A stretch of 56,645 bases of DNA. Source: Chloroflexota bacterium (GTDB lineage Bacteria > Chloroflexota > UBA11872). The number at the start of each line of letters is the position of its first letter. The stretch's first letter is position 1. The stretch covers positions 1 to 56,645 of the forward strand of contig JAJDVX010000025.1 of the NCBI GenBank assembly GCA_022825895.1. The letters are read 5' to 3'. Shown here piece by piece: positions 49,299-56,645 of the stretch. The position numbers and the translations under genes were made by a program. Below the pieces are notes generated by a model that saw only the letters and a program-made list of their open reading frames with translations, did not search any database and was not told the origin of the DNA.

Positions 49299-50558
49299 AT
49301 GCCATTCACGTCCTACTATCTTGATTTCAAGAACGAACTCCGGCGCGAACTTGATATCGATGATATTACCTCGTACATTAAGTCAAGCACTGGCGTCCTC
49401 TGGATTGACATTGACAATCCCGACGAAACCGTTCAGTCGCTACTGCTCGAGGTATTCGACTTTCATCCCCTGGTCGTCGACATCAGCTTGGACGCACAGA
49501 ACACGGCGGCACGTGTCGAGGACTTTGGAAACTACGTGTTCGTCAATGCTCGCAGCATCGACTATACCCTCGAACGTCAAGTGCTCCAGATGGCCAGTTT
49601 GAGCATGTTCATTGGCCGCAATTACGTCGTTACCATTCACGGTACGGCTATGCCCAGCGTGGAGGCCATTCGTAGCCTGGTCGAGATCGACGGCCGTCCC
49701 TTGATGAAAGGCGCCGCCTTCTTCGTTCACGCTCACTTCGACGCCCTCATCCAGGCGATTCTCCCCACGCTCGAGCGCATGAGCGAGCGCGCCGATGAAA
49801 TCGAGGACCAGATCCTGGCCAGTCCCGACGAGTCGGCGCTGGCCACGCTGCTGGCCCTCAAGCGCTCCAGCCTGGCGCTGAATCGCGCCCTGATCCCGCA
49901 GCGCGACGTGCTCAGCCGCCTTGGCCGGCGAGAGTTCGAGCTCATCGGCGATGGCGCCGACCTCTACTTTCGCGATCTCTTCGAGGACCTCGTTCGCGTC
50001 CAGTCCACCAACGACGGGATCCGCGAGCGCGCGGACACCGCCCTCGCCACCTACCTCTCCGCCATCTCCAATCGCCAGAACGAAATCATGAAGGTGCTGT
50101 CCATCGTCGCCACCATCTTCATGCCCCTGGGCTTGCTTGCCGGCATCTTCGGAATGAATTTCCAGAATATGCCGGGCACCGAGTTTCAGTGGGGATATCA
50201 CATTGTCTGGGCCCTAACGCTCGGTGGATTCGTCATCACGTTGTGGATGCTCTGGCTCAAGCGCTGGCTGGTCGGCGGGCAGACGTTCCTGCGCCAACGG
50301 CGGCTCGGCCGCTTCGTCCCCACGGCCGTCGATCCCGTACGCCTGACCACCTATGTCGGCCGGGCCGCGACGCGCAACCTCATGCGCATGACCGACCTCC
50401 CACCCGTCCGGCCGATCCGAAATGCCCCGGTGCCCAGGTACGACCCGGCGCCTCTCAAGCTGGCGGGAGCCGTATTGGAGCGACTGCGGCCCCGTCGCCG
50501 CACATCTCATCAGAGCGCCCATCCCCGGAGCAGCCGTAGAACCGACGACCAGGCGTGA
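49299..50558 (+). CDS. corA: CorA family Mg2+ transporter with extended tail
   Basis: A 419-residue magnesium/cobalt channel subunit. A large cytosolic alpha/beta funnel is followed by two C-terminal helices; TM1 carries LGLLAGIFGMNFQNMP with the GMN selectivity motif at 285-287, and TM2 spans about 301-320. CorA normally ends a few residues after TM2; here a basic, Arg/Pro-rich tail of about 100 residues follows. The ATG at 49299 follows a ttgacgctctaat stretch. The 49154-49298 gap has no gene. Confidence 0.94.
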   Translation: MPFTSYYLDFKNELRRELDIDDITSYIKSSTGVLWIDIDNPDETVQSLLLEVFDFHPLVVDISLDAQNTAARVEDFGNYVFVNARSIDYTLERQVLQMASLSMFIGRNYVVTIHGTAMPSVEAIRSLVEIDGRPLMKGAAFFVHAHFDALIQAILPTLERMSERADEIEDQILASPDESALATLLALKRSSLALNRALIPQRDVLSRLGRREFELIGDGADLYFRDLFEDLVRVQSTNDGIRERADTALATYLSAISNRQNEIMKVLSIVATIFMPLGLLAGIFGMNFQNMPGTEFQWGYHIVWALTLGGFVITLWMLWLKRWLVGGQTFLRQRRLGRFVPTAVDPVRLTTYVGRAATRNLMRMTDLPPVRPIRNAPVPRYDPAPLKLAGAVLERLRPRRRTSHQSAHPRSSRRTDDQA

Positions 50559-50639
50559 CCCGCCGTTCCCGCCGGCCAACAGCGGCCCATGTCCTCGTCG
50601 AGTCAATGCGCCCGGGCAATCCCAGATAACGGCGCCGCT

Positions 50640-51263
50640 CTACTGCCTTTCCGCCGGAGCAAACCGCAACGACCACCGCGACCCGGTGTCACTGGACTGG
50701 ATCTGGAGCGCAATTGCGGTCCTGACCGGACCAATCAGGGCGGTCCCGTCGTCCAGGGCGATCTGCGCGGTTCCGCTGGCAACGGACTCCGGCTCACCGG
50801 CCGGGGTGCGACCGGCTTCAGGTGTGGCGTCCCTCGAGTCGCCGCCAACCGAGCTCCAGGCAATCTGCACAATCCCGAAGTTGAGCGTCACGCTGAACGT
50901 CACATAGAAGCTCTCGCCCAACGGCAGCGAGACGATCGAACTCTCGGAACCCTGACCGCGCCGCGTTCGGCTCCCATCCTTGCCCAAGTCCGTCGCGTAG
51001 TCCTCAAGCGCGAACGCCTCGGTCTTGATCGGCTGCCCATCGGCCCCGGCGCCGGGCAGCGGCGGCAGCGCCGGACCCGGCGTCGCGTCCGGCGTAGCTG
51101 GCGGAGTCTCGACGGGTGTCGGCGCGGGCGTGGGAGTCGACTCGACTACGACCGTTGGCGAAGGCGCCGCGATCGTCTCCGTGCCCCCTTCTCCGCAAGC
51201 ACTGAGCGCCGCCACGCCGGCGGCGACCACCAACACGATCCGCCGAAAGGTCCCGACACTCAC
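50640..51263 (-). CDS. Putative lipoprotein
   Basis: A 207-residue secreted lipoprotein. The signal peptide is RRIVLVVAAGVAALSAC, with the lipobox Cys at 23, followed by a Thr/Pro-rich spacer to about residue 70 (TPTPAPTPVETPPATP) and a C-terminal beta-rich domain (SFYVTFSVTLNFGIVQIAW). GTG start. No family recognised; the spacer resembles that of the LysM protein in this window. It is last in the minus-strand series with the SMP-30 gene, though 58 nt apart. Confidence 0.8.
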   Translation of the reverse strand: MSVGTFRRIVLVVAAGVAALSACGEGGTETIAAPSPTVVVESTPTPAPTPVETPPATPDATPGPALPPLPGAGADGQPIKTEAFALEDYATDLGKDGSRTRRGQGSESSIVSLPLGESFYVTFSVTLNFGIVQIAWSSVGGDSRDATPEAGRTPAGEPESVASGTAQIALDDGTALIGPVRTAIALQIQSSDTGSRWSLRFAPAERQ

Positions 51264-51321
51264 CGGCTCGGACCTAACCCGGAGTCAGCACCTGAGTCGC
51301 GTCCCTCGGCGCCGATGTCCT

Positions 51322-52227
51322 CTACCCCACCGGCGGATAGTGCAACCGCCCCTGCCGCTCCGTCTCCACCCGCAGCAGGTACCCGCCGATGCTGGTCACG
51401 TAGAGGGTTGAAAGATCGTCGCCGCCAAACGTGCAGTTGGTCGGATTCGCCACCGGCACGTCGTGCCGCTCGATCACCTCGCCGTCCGGCGCGAACACGT
51501 AGATCGACGACCCGGGCCCGCCCTGGTCCCAACCCGCCGTCGCCACGATATACCCGTCGGTATCCAGGACCATTCCATCAATGCCCCGGTGCGCGCCAAA
51601 GTCATGCAGCACCGTCATCTCGCCCAGCGAGCCGTCCTCGTTGACCGGGTACGACCGCAGCTGCCGGTACTCATCCTCGTTCCGCCCGCTCTGCGCCACG
51701 AACAGCACCGAGTGATCCAGCGAAAACAGCAACCCGTTGGGACGCGTCGTATCGAATGTCACCCGGCTGGTCACCCACGACCCGTCATCCTGCGGATCCA
51801 GCCGGTACACCGAATCGTGGTCCAGGTCCTTGTTCCCGCGATCCTCCGTCCACGGCCCCGCCGCGCCCTCGTAGTACGGGTCCGTGAACCAGATGCGGCC
51901 CGCGTTGTCGATCGCCAGGTCGTTGGGAATGTTCAGCCGCTGCCCCTCGAACCCACCAGTCAGCGGAGTCGTCGTCCCGTCGGCGTTGTACCGAACCACC
52001 CGCCGCGCGCCGCCTTCGCAGCCGTACAGCACGCCGCTGGGGTCGAACATCAGCCCGTTGCAATAGTTGGTGCCCTCGCGGTACACCGTCGACTCGCCCG
52101 AGTTGGGGTCGTAGCGCATGATCCGGCTCTGCTGGATGCTCGTGAACAGCAGCGCCTCCCCGTCCCAGGCTGGGCCCTCGGTGACATTCCCGTACGGACC
52201 GTCCAGCTGCTCAAACTCCCAGGCCAT
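51322..52227 (-). CDS. SMP-30/gluconolactonase family protein
   Basis: A 301-residue six-bladed propeller lactonase. Metal-site residues are in place: Glu in VTEGPAWDGE (about 17), Asn in NIPNDLAID, Asn in TRPNGLLFS and Asp in RGIDGMVLD. Such enzymes hydrolyse sugar lactones made by dehydrogenases, matching the Gfo/Idh gene immediately upstream in the transcript. No signal peptide. AAGGGAG precedes the ATG. Confidence 0.93.
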   Translation of the reverse strand: MAWEFEQLDGPYGNVTEGPAWDGEALLFTSIQQSRIMRYDPNSGESTVYREGTNYCNGLMFDPSGVLYGCEGGARRVVRYNADGTTTPLTGGFEGQRLNIPNDLAIDNAGRIWFTDPYYEGAAGPWTEDRGNKDLDHDSVYRLDPQDDGSWVTSRVTFDTTRPNGLLFSLDHSVLFVAQSGRNEDEYRQLRSYPVNEDGSLGEMTVLHDFGAHRGIDGMVLDTDGYIVATAGWDQGGPGSSIYVFAPDGEVIERHDVPVANPTNCTFGGDDLSTLYVTSIGGYLLRVETERQGRLHYPPVG

Positions 52228-52286
52228 CGCACGCTCCCTTGTGATCTACCAGCCGCGTCAGACTGAACGAACCATAGCCGCCTGAC

Positions 52287-53300
52287 CTACTGTCCCGTAA
52301 CCAGCGTCCCGCTATCCGCCGCGTCCCGCGCCAGCAGTGTCCACCGATGCGACGCAATCACGTCGTCAGCCGTAATCGCCAGCTCCGTCTCACCCCGCGC
52401 GGCCGCAATGAAGTCCCGCGCCAGCGCGTTCGGCGCGTCCGCCGTCGGCGTATCCAGCGACGGCCCCTCGAAGTCCGTCAGCGTCCGCTGCTTCCCGCCA
52501 TGGTCGATCGTGCAGGAGTCCGCAGCCGTCGTCCGAATCTCGATGGAGCCTTCCGTCCCCTCGATCAGCATCCGGCAGTCGCCGTGGTACGGCGCGCTGT
52601 CCGGCGTCAGCCATGAGGCTCGCAGGAACGCCGACCCGCCGTCCTCCAACCGCAGCCACACCTCCGCGTGATCCGCAAACCTCGGGTACTCGGCGAAGCG
52701 CGTGGCCCCATGCTGCGCCGCCACGCCCGTCGGCTCGTTCCCGTGCAGCCAGCGCACCGCGTCGACGTCGTGGATGCACAGGTCCAGCAGCGCCCCGCCA
52801 TTCAGCTCGCGATCGAAAAACCAGGCCGGCCGCCGCGCCGGCCCGCACTTGTGCGGCCGCTGAGCCATCGAGGACACCACCTGCCCGATCTCACCCGCCT
52901 CGATAGCGCGTTTGGCCGCCAGGTACGGACCGCTGAACCGCAGCGTCAACGCGCAACTCAGCGCCGCCTCGCCTTGCGCCGCGGCCTCAAGCCGGTCCAG
53001 GTCGTCCAGCGTGGTCACCGCCGGCTTATCCAGCAGCACGCTCACGCCCGCCTCCAGGCAGGCCACGGCAACCTCGCCCTTCTCGTTGTTGATCGGCGCC
53101 AGCGCCGCGGCGTCGATGGATCCGTCCAGCAACTCACGGTAGTCCTCGATGCCCGGAACCCCGAAGTCGGCCGCCGTCTCCTCGCGCACCGAGTCTTCCG
53201 ACTCCGCCACCGCCACCAGTTCCACGCCGTCCTCGGCAATGAGCTGCCGCGTAATCCCCAGGACGTGCCCGTGCTGCGCGCCGATGATTGCCAGTCGCAC
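52287..53300 (-). CDS. Gfo/Idh/MocA family oxidoreductase
   Basis: A 337-residue NAD(P)-dependent dehydrogenase of the sugar or inositol type. Rossmann start RLAIIGAQHGHVLG, LLDKPAVT with the catalytic Lys near 92, and GGALLDLCIHDVDAVRWL with the Asp/His pair of the family. GTG start with AAGGAG upstream. Together with SMP-30 and the amidohydrolases in the same series it suggests oxidation of a sugar to a lactone and its opening; that pathway is inferred from neighbours. Confidence 0.93.
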   Translation of the reverse strand: MRLAIIGAQHGHVLGITRQLIAEDGVELVAVAESEDSVREETAADFGVPGIEDYRELLDGSIDAAALAPINNEKGEVAVACLEAGVSVLLDKPAVTTLDDLDRLEAAAQGEAALSCALTLRFSGPYLAAKRAIEAGEIGQVVSSMAQRPHKCGPARRPAWFFDRELNGGALLDLCIHDVDAVRWLHGNEPTGVAAQHGATRFAEYPRFADHAEVWLRLEDGGSAFLRASWLTPDSAPYHGDCRMLIEGTEGSIEIRTTAADSCTIDHGGKQRTLTDFEGPSLDTPTADAPNALARDFIAAARGETELAITADDVIASHRWTLLARDAADSGTLVTGQ

Positions 53301-53329
53301 CGCTCAGCGGCTCCTTTGCATCTGAAGGC

Positions 53330-53788
53330 TCACGAATCTTGCCCGCTGCCGAACATCGCCGTCAGCGTCTGCCTGCGGTAGTCGGAAATCCGCTCCACGT
53401 CGCGGCGCACCACTAACCCGTTGGCCAGCGCGCCGCCCCACACAGCGTATTGCACCCGGTCCCCGGCCAGCGTCCCGCCGTCCTGTTCCACGAACGAATG
53501 CTCGTGAATCCACTGCCGGTACGGTCCCTTCACCTGCACGTCCGCGAACCGCTGCGGCGGGTCCCAAACCGTGATCTCGCTCCGCCACCGCAGCGGGATT
53601 CCCCGAAACCGCAGCCGGTAATCGATCAACGTCCCCGGCCGCATCTCGATCGGCTTCGGCGTCACCACGCTGAACTTCAACCACGGCGGCGTGATCACCT
53701 CAAGATTCGCAGCATCCGAAAAGAACGTGAACACCTCATCCAGCGGCCGCGGCAGCCACACGCTCGACTCATGCACAAACGTCCGCAC
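53330..53788 (-). CDS. SRPBCC family (START-like) protein
   Basis: A 152-residue single-domain protein with the helix-grip fold. VHESSVWLPRPLDEVFTFFSDA, LEVITPPWLKF, GTLIDYRLRFRGIPLRWRSEI and VQYAVWGG form a pattern common to small ligand-binding or cyclase-like members. The GTG at 53788 with GGGAG 4 nt upstream was chosen. Ligand unknown. It sits between the Gfo/Idh and aminotransferase genes, all on the same strand. Confidence 0.87.
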   Translation of the reverse strand: MRTFVHESSVWLPRPLDEVFTFFSDAANLEVITPPWLKFSVVTPKPIEMRPGTLIDYRLRFRGIPLRWRSEITVWDPPQRFADVQVKGPYRQWIHEHSFVEQDGGTLAGDRVQYAVWGGALANGLVVRRDVERISDYRRQTLTAMFGSGQDS

Positions 53789-53839
53789 GACGCTCCCTTC
53801 ACGCCGCCCGCGCGGGCCGAAACGGCCCACACCACCAAC

Positions 53840-55090
53840 CTAGCGGCGCGCTAGGTACGCGGCCGTCGTCTTCCTCACGGTCGAAACGATGGCCTCCACC
53901 GCGTCTGCGCTGATGTTCGGCGTCATCTGCAGCGACACCCCGCGGCCCATGATGTCCTCACCCCGCGCGCATTCCACCTGCGCGTAATCCATCGGCGTCT
54001 CGCGCTCGAAGTCGAACGGAAACCGGCTCTGACCGTATCCATGCGGCCCCGCCAGGAACGGGTTGCGGTACAGCGGCCCGTGGCGGCCCGACCCGACATA
54101 CGGCCCGCCCAGCGGCACCCCCGCCCGGCTGACCTCCTCCGCGAAGTCCCAGGCCGAACACCCCAATGTGTCCGTGTCGAGTGTGAAGCCCAGCACCCAA
54201 TACGTATGCCGGTCGCCGGGCCGCACCCGCTGCGGCGTGATCTCGTCCATGTCGGACAGCCCGTCGATGATCGCCTCGGCCGTCGCGATTTTTCGCTCGA
54301 TGTACCCGTCCACTTTCTCCAGCTGCGTGCGCAGCACCGCCGCCATCAGGTCGCCCATCTTGTAGTTGGGCGCCAGGAAGTAGTTGGCGTAGGGCATCCC
54401 GTGCAGCGGGCCGTTGTCGCGCGGGAGTGCACCGTCGCGGAACAGGACGGCGCGTCCCCACAGGGCCTCGTCGTTCGTCAGTACCGCCCCGCCGGTACCG
54501 GCCGACAGGTGCTTGCCGCCAAAGCTGAACCCGCCAATGTCGCCGACCGTCCCCACGATCCGCCCTTGCGACTCGGCGAAGTGCGCCTGGCAGCAGTCCT
54601 CGATCAGCGCCAGCCCATGCCGGTCGGCAATCGCCTGCAGCGCGTTCATGTCGCACGGATTGCCGAACAGGTGCACGGCCATGATGGCGCGGGTGCGCGG
54701 CGTGATCTTCGCCTCCACGTCCGCCGGATCCAGCGTGTAGGTGTCGTCCACGTCGGCGAACACCGGCACGCAGTTGTGCAGGATCGCCCCGATGATCGAC
54801 CCGCCCGCGGTCCACGGCGACACGATGATCTCGCTGCCCGGCTCCGGGTTCAGCGCCCCGATGCACACGTGCATGGCCGCCGTGCCCGAACTGGCCGTCA
54901 CCGCGTGCTTCGCCCCATGCCGGGCGGCGAACGCCTCTTCGAAGTCCACCACCTTCGGCCCCAGCCCCACGTGACCCGACCGCAGCACCTCCGCCACCGC
55001 CGCTATGTCGTCATCCCCGAAGTCGTGGGTCGCCCCCAGGTCCAGCATCGCCGCCCGGTCCCCCGTCTGCGCCGCCGCTCGCTCGTTCAT
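53840..55090 (-). CDS. DegT/DnrJ/EryC1/StrS family PLP aminotransferase
   Basis: A 416-residue pyridoxal-phosphate enzyme. ASSGTAAMHVCIGAL binds the phosphate, ALIEDCCQAH has the Asp (D165) that pairs with the ring nitrogen, and SFGGKHLSAGTGGAV holds the Schiff-base Lys (K193). Family members aminate keto-sugars or inosose (StsC type). In this context an amino-sugar or amino-cyclitol role with Gfo/Idh is plausible. GGGGGAG precedes the ATG, which overlaps the stop of the upstream amidohydrolase. Confidence 0.94.
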   Translation of the reverse strand: MNERAAAQTGDRAAMLDLGATHDFGDDDIAAVAEVLRSGHVGLGPKVVDFEEAFAARHGAKHAVTASSGTAAMHVCIGALNPEPGSEIIVSPWTAGGSIIGAILHNCVPVFADVDDTYTLDPADVEAKITPRTRAIMAVHLFGNPCDMNALQAIADRHGLALIEDCCQAHFAESQGRIVGTVGDIGGFSFGGKHLSAGTGGAVLTNDEALWGRAVLFRDGALPRDNGPLHGMPYANYFLAPNYKMGDLMAAVLRTQLEKVDGYIERKIATAEAIIDGLSDMDEITPQRVRPGDRHTYWVLGFTLDTDTLGCSAWDFAEEVSRAGVPLGGPYVGSGRHGPLYRNPFLAGPHGYGQSRFPFDFERETPMDYAQVECARGEDIMGRGVSLQMTPNISADAVEAIVSTVRKTTAAYLARR

Positions 55091-55863
55091 GCCGCTCCCC
55101 CTTTTTTCGGATCGTCCAGTCGCAGCAGCCGAATCGCATTCAACCCCAGGATCTTCTCCTTGGCTCGCCGCGGAATGTCCGCCGTCACGACCTTTGCAAT
55201 CTGCTGCCGCGCGTCCATCAGCGCCATGTCCGAGCCGTACAGCACCTTGTCTTCGCCCGCCCGCTCCACGTTGAACTCCGTGGCCCCCAGCGTCGTGCGC
55301 GAGCTACAGGTCTCCATGTAGACGTTCGACAGCGTGCGCGCCGTCTCCGCGGCGTCGGCGTCCACCGCCCCCGCCGTGTGCGCCATCACCCAGCGCACGT
55401 TGGGAAACCGCTCGCTCAGCGCCGTGAACCGCCCCTCGATCGTCGTCCCCGGCGGATCAAACGGGTACGTCGCGTGACACATCACCGCCATCGCCTGCTC
55501 GTCGACCCACTCGTAGATCGGAAAGTACGCCGGGTCGTCGTTCGGAAGCCCGAAATAGTCCGGATAAATCTTCACGTACGCCATGCCCAGCCCATGCACC
55601 GCCCGCTCAAGTTCCCGCACCGCTTCCTCGGGATAGTGCGGCGTCACAAAGGCCACGCCGATAAACCGGTCCGGCGCCCGTTTCACGTACTCCATCACCA
55701 GGTCGTTGCCTCGCCTGGCATCGCCGAACCAGATGCAGTTGATACAGGTCCGGTCCACCCCCGCCGCGTCCATCACTTTCAGGTACAGGTCGCAGTCCGC
55801 GTCCACCCCGTAGCGGCCCCAGCTACCGGCGTGGCTATGAAAGTCGATGACCGGGCTATCCAT
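55087..55863 (-). CDS. Amidohydrolase_2 family metal-dependent hydrolase
   Basis: A 258-residue TIM-barrel hydrolase (ACMSD/lactonase type). The metal site is intact: VIDFHSH (H9, H11), a His in VMCHATYPF, a His in VMAHTAGAV, and the catalytic Asp in LYGSDMALMD. Such enzymes act on lactones or decarboxylate aromatic acids. It overlaps the upstream paralogue by 8 nt and the aminotransferase start by 4 nt, so all three are co-translated. Confidence 0.92.
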   Translation of the reverse strand: MDSPVIDFHSHAGSWGRYGVDADCDLYLKVMDAAGVDRTCINCIWFGDARRGNDLVMEYVKRAPDRFIGVAFVTPHYPEEAVRELERAVHGLGMAYVKIYPDYFGLPNDDPAYFPIYEWVDEQAMAVMCHATYPFDPPGTTIEGRFTALSERFPNVRWVMAHTAGAVDADAAETARTLSNVYMETCSSRTTLGATEFNVERAGEDKVLYGSDMALMDARQQIAKVVTADIPRRAKEKILGLNAIRLLRLDDPKKGGAA

Positions 55864-56632
55864 CTGACGACATCCCCAGCAGACGTTGAAGGTTGCCGCC
55901 GCAGACCGCCCGCAGGTCGGCCTCGTTCAGCCCCAATCGGTGCAGGTGATACAGCTGCGGCGCGATCGCCTGCTCCGGAAATCGCGACCCGAACAGCACC
56001 CGCCCCGGCCCCACGATCTCCAGCAGCCGCGCAATGCCGTCCACGATCACGTACCTCGAGACCTCGATCGACAGGTTTGGCAGGCTCCGCAACAGCGGGG
56101 GCGCCCACGAGGCCTGCACATAGTGCACCTCGCACAGCACTACGTGCAGGTCGGGAAACTCGCGCACCGTCTCGTGAACCGCGTGCGGGTCCAGGTCGCC
56201 GCCGTCGTGCCAGTTCGCCTCGTAGCTGGCCGGCAGCCACAGTGGGATCCCGCGCGCCGACAACCACTCCAGCCACTCGCCAACCACCCACGACCTGAAC
56301 GGGTAGTGGTGCAGCGTCGGCACCATCCGCACCGCCCGCACATTGGCCGCCTCGATCTGCGCCGCGGTTGCCTCCAGGTCGTCGAACGTCGGATTGCAAA
56401 CGAACTGCGGAACCAGCCGCGTCTCGTCGCCGATCGCCTCCAGCAATCCCGCGTTGCCCTCGGCTGAGTCGAACGCCGCCGCATGCGGCGCATACACCAG
56501 CGCCCGCTCAACGCCGGCCCGATCCATCTCCGCCAGCAACCCCGCCGCATCGTCCACCGCCACCCGCCGGTCATGCCGCCGCCCCAGCGCCGCGTTCGCA
56601 TCAAACGCCGGCGCCTCCGGCCGAAAGTCCAA
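55856..56632 (-). CDS. Amidohydrolase-like protein lacking metal ligands; 5' end near window edge
   Basis: A 258-residue paralogue of the preceding protein with the same barrel pattern, but its metal motifs are lost: the N-terminal HxH is absent (AFDANAALGRRH) and the GSD Asp is Arg (LFGSRFPEQAI). It retains other His-containing segments (PTLHHYPF, CEVHYVQ). It may be non-catalytic, bind substrate, or pair with the active paralogue. Start given as TTG 56632; the frame is still open at the window edge, so the true start may lie outside. First of the visible cluster. Confidence 0.83.
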   Translation of the reverse strand: MDFRPEAPAFDANAALGRRHDRRVAVDDAAGLLAEMDRAGVERALVYAPHAAAFDSAEGNAGLLEAIGDETRLVPQFVCNPTFDDLEATAAQIEAANVRAVRMVPTLHHYPFRSWVVGEWLEWLSARGIPLWLPASYEANWHDGGDLDPHAVHETVREFPDLHVVLCEVHYVQASWAPPLLRSLPNLSIEVSRYVIVDGIARLLEIVGPGRVLFGSRFPEQAIAPQLYHLHRLGLNEADLRAVCGGNLQRLLGMSSDG

Positions 56633-56645
56633 GTCAACCGCCGAT

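Overview
The window is a high-GC bacterial chromosome segment with short intergenic gaps and mostly co-oriented operons. Gene content and order suggest Chloroflexota, probably an uncultured aquatic or host-associated member. The evidence is an atp operon that runs on into murA and an mreB homologue, plus DegV, type III pantothenate kinase, and several creatininase, Gfo/Idh, amidohydrolase and BNR-propeller genes. This placement comes from recognised families and gene order only; no 16S rRNA or tRNA gene is present.

Layout. 1-5500 is a loose accessory stretch: a Uma2-type nuclease, a HicAB toxin-antitoxin pair, an alpha/alpha-toroid-like protein, a visibly AT-richer orphan coiled-coil protein (3067-4929), degenerate repeats and hairpins. 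5502-9541 is a forward housekeeping operon: ferredoxin-NADP reductase, ispF, cysS, rlmB-like and folB. A sigma70-like promoter and a G-quadruplex motif lie in its long leader. 9743-14259 holds an NYN nuclease, two tandem thymidylate-kinase-like genes on the minus strand, an rpiB-like gene, folE, a GntR regulator and a small Arg-rich ORF with its own promoter, Shine-Dalgarno (SD) site and hairpin. 14439-24470 (minus) is the complete ATP synthase operon (atpZ/I-B-E-F-H-A-G-D-C) continuing through murA, mreB and a 2-hydroxyacid dehydrogenase to a perfect 14-bp hairpin.

24832-34722 (minus) carries a 12-Asp-box propeller protein, then the operon recJ-rel-plsY-degV-glycerate kinase-LysM. 34797-45533 mixes a Gfo/Idh oxidoreductase, small membrane protein genes, an MFS exporter, coaX-coaBC with a C39-like gene, two tandem creatininases, a TM-helix-repeat channel protein behind four 14-nt tandem repeats, and a 5'-nucleotidase-like protein. 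45858-50558 (plus) encodes membrane transporters: a Na+/Ca2+ exchanger family protein, an MFS protein with a long helical C-terminal extension, and CorA. 50640-56632 (minus) is a lipoprotein followed by a probable sugar or lactone catabolic cluster: SMP-30 lactonase, Gfo/Idh, SRPBCC, DegT aminotransferase and two amidohydrolases. The last gene may extend beyond the window.

Two themes stand out. First, tandem paralogue pairs recur (thymidylate kinases, creatininases, amidohydrolases), and in each pair one member has altered catalytic motifs. Two decayed same-strand fragments of neighbouring genes (37250-37372 and 43981-44040) point to continuing local duplication and loss. Second, -10 elements of the TAGGCT/TAGCCT/TATACT type sit at several gene starts, some close enough to the start codon to suggest leaderless mRNAs. 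The least explained protein is the 620-residue product of 3067-4929.
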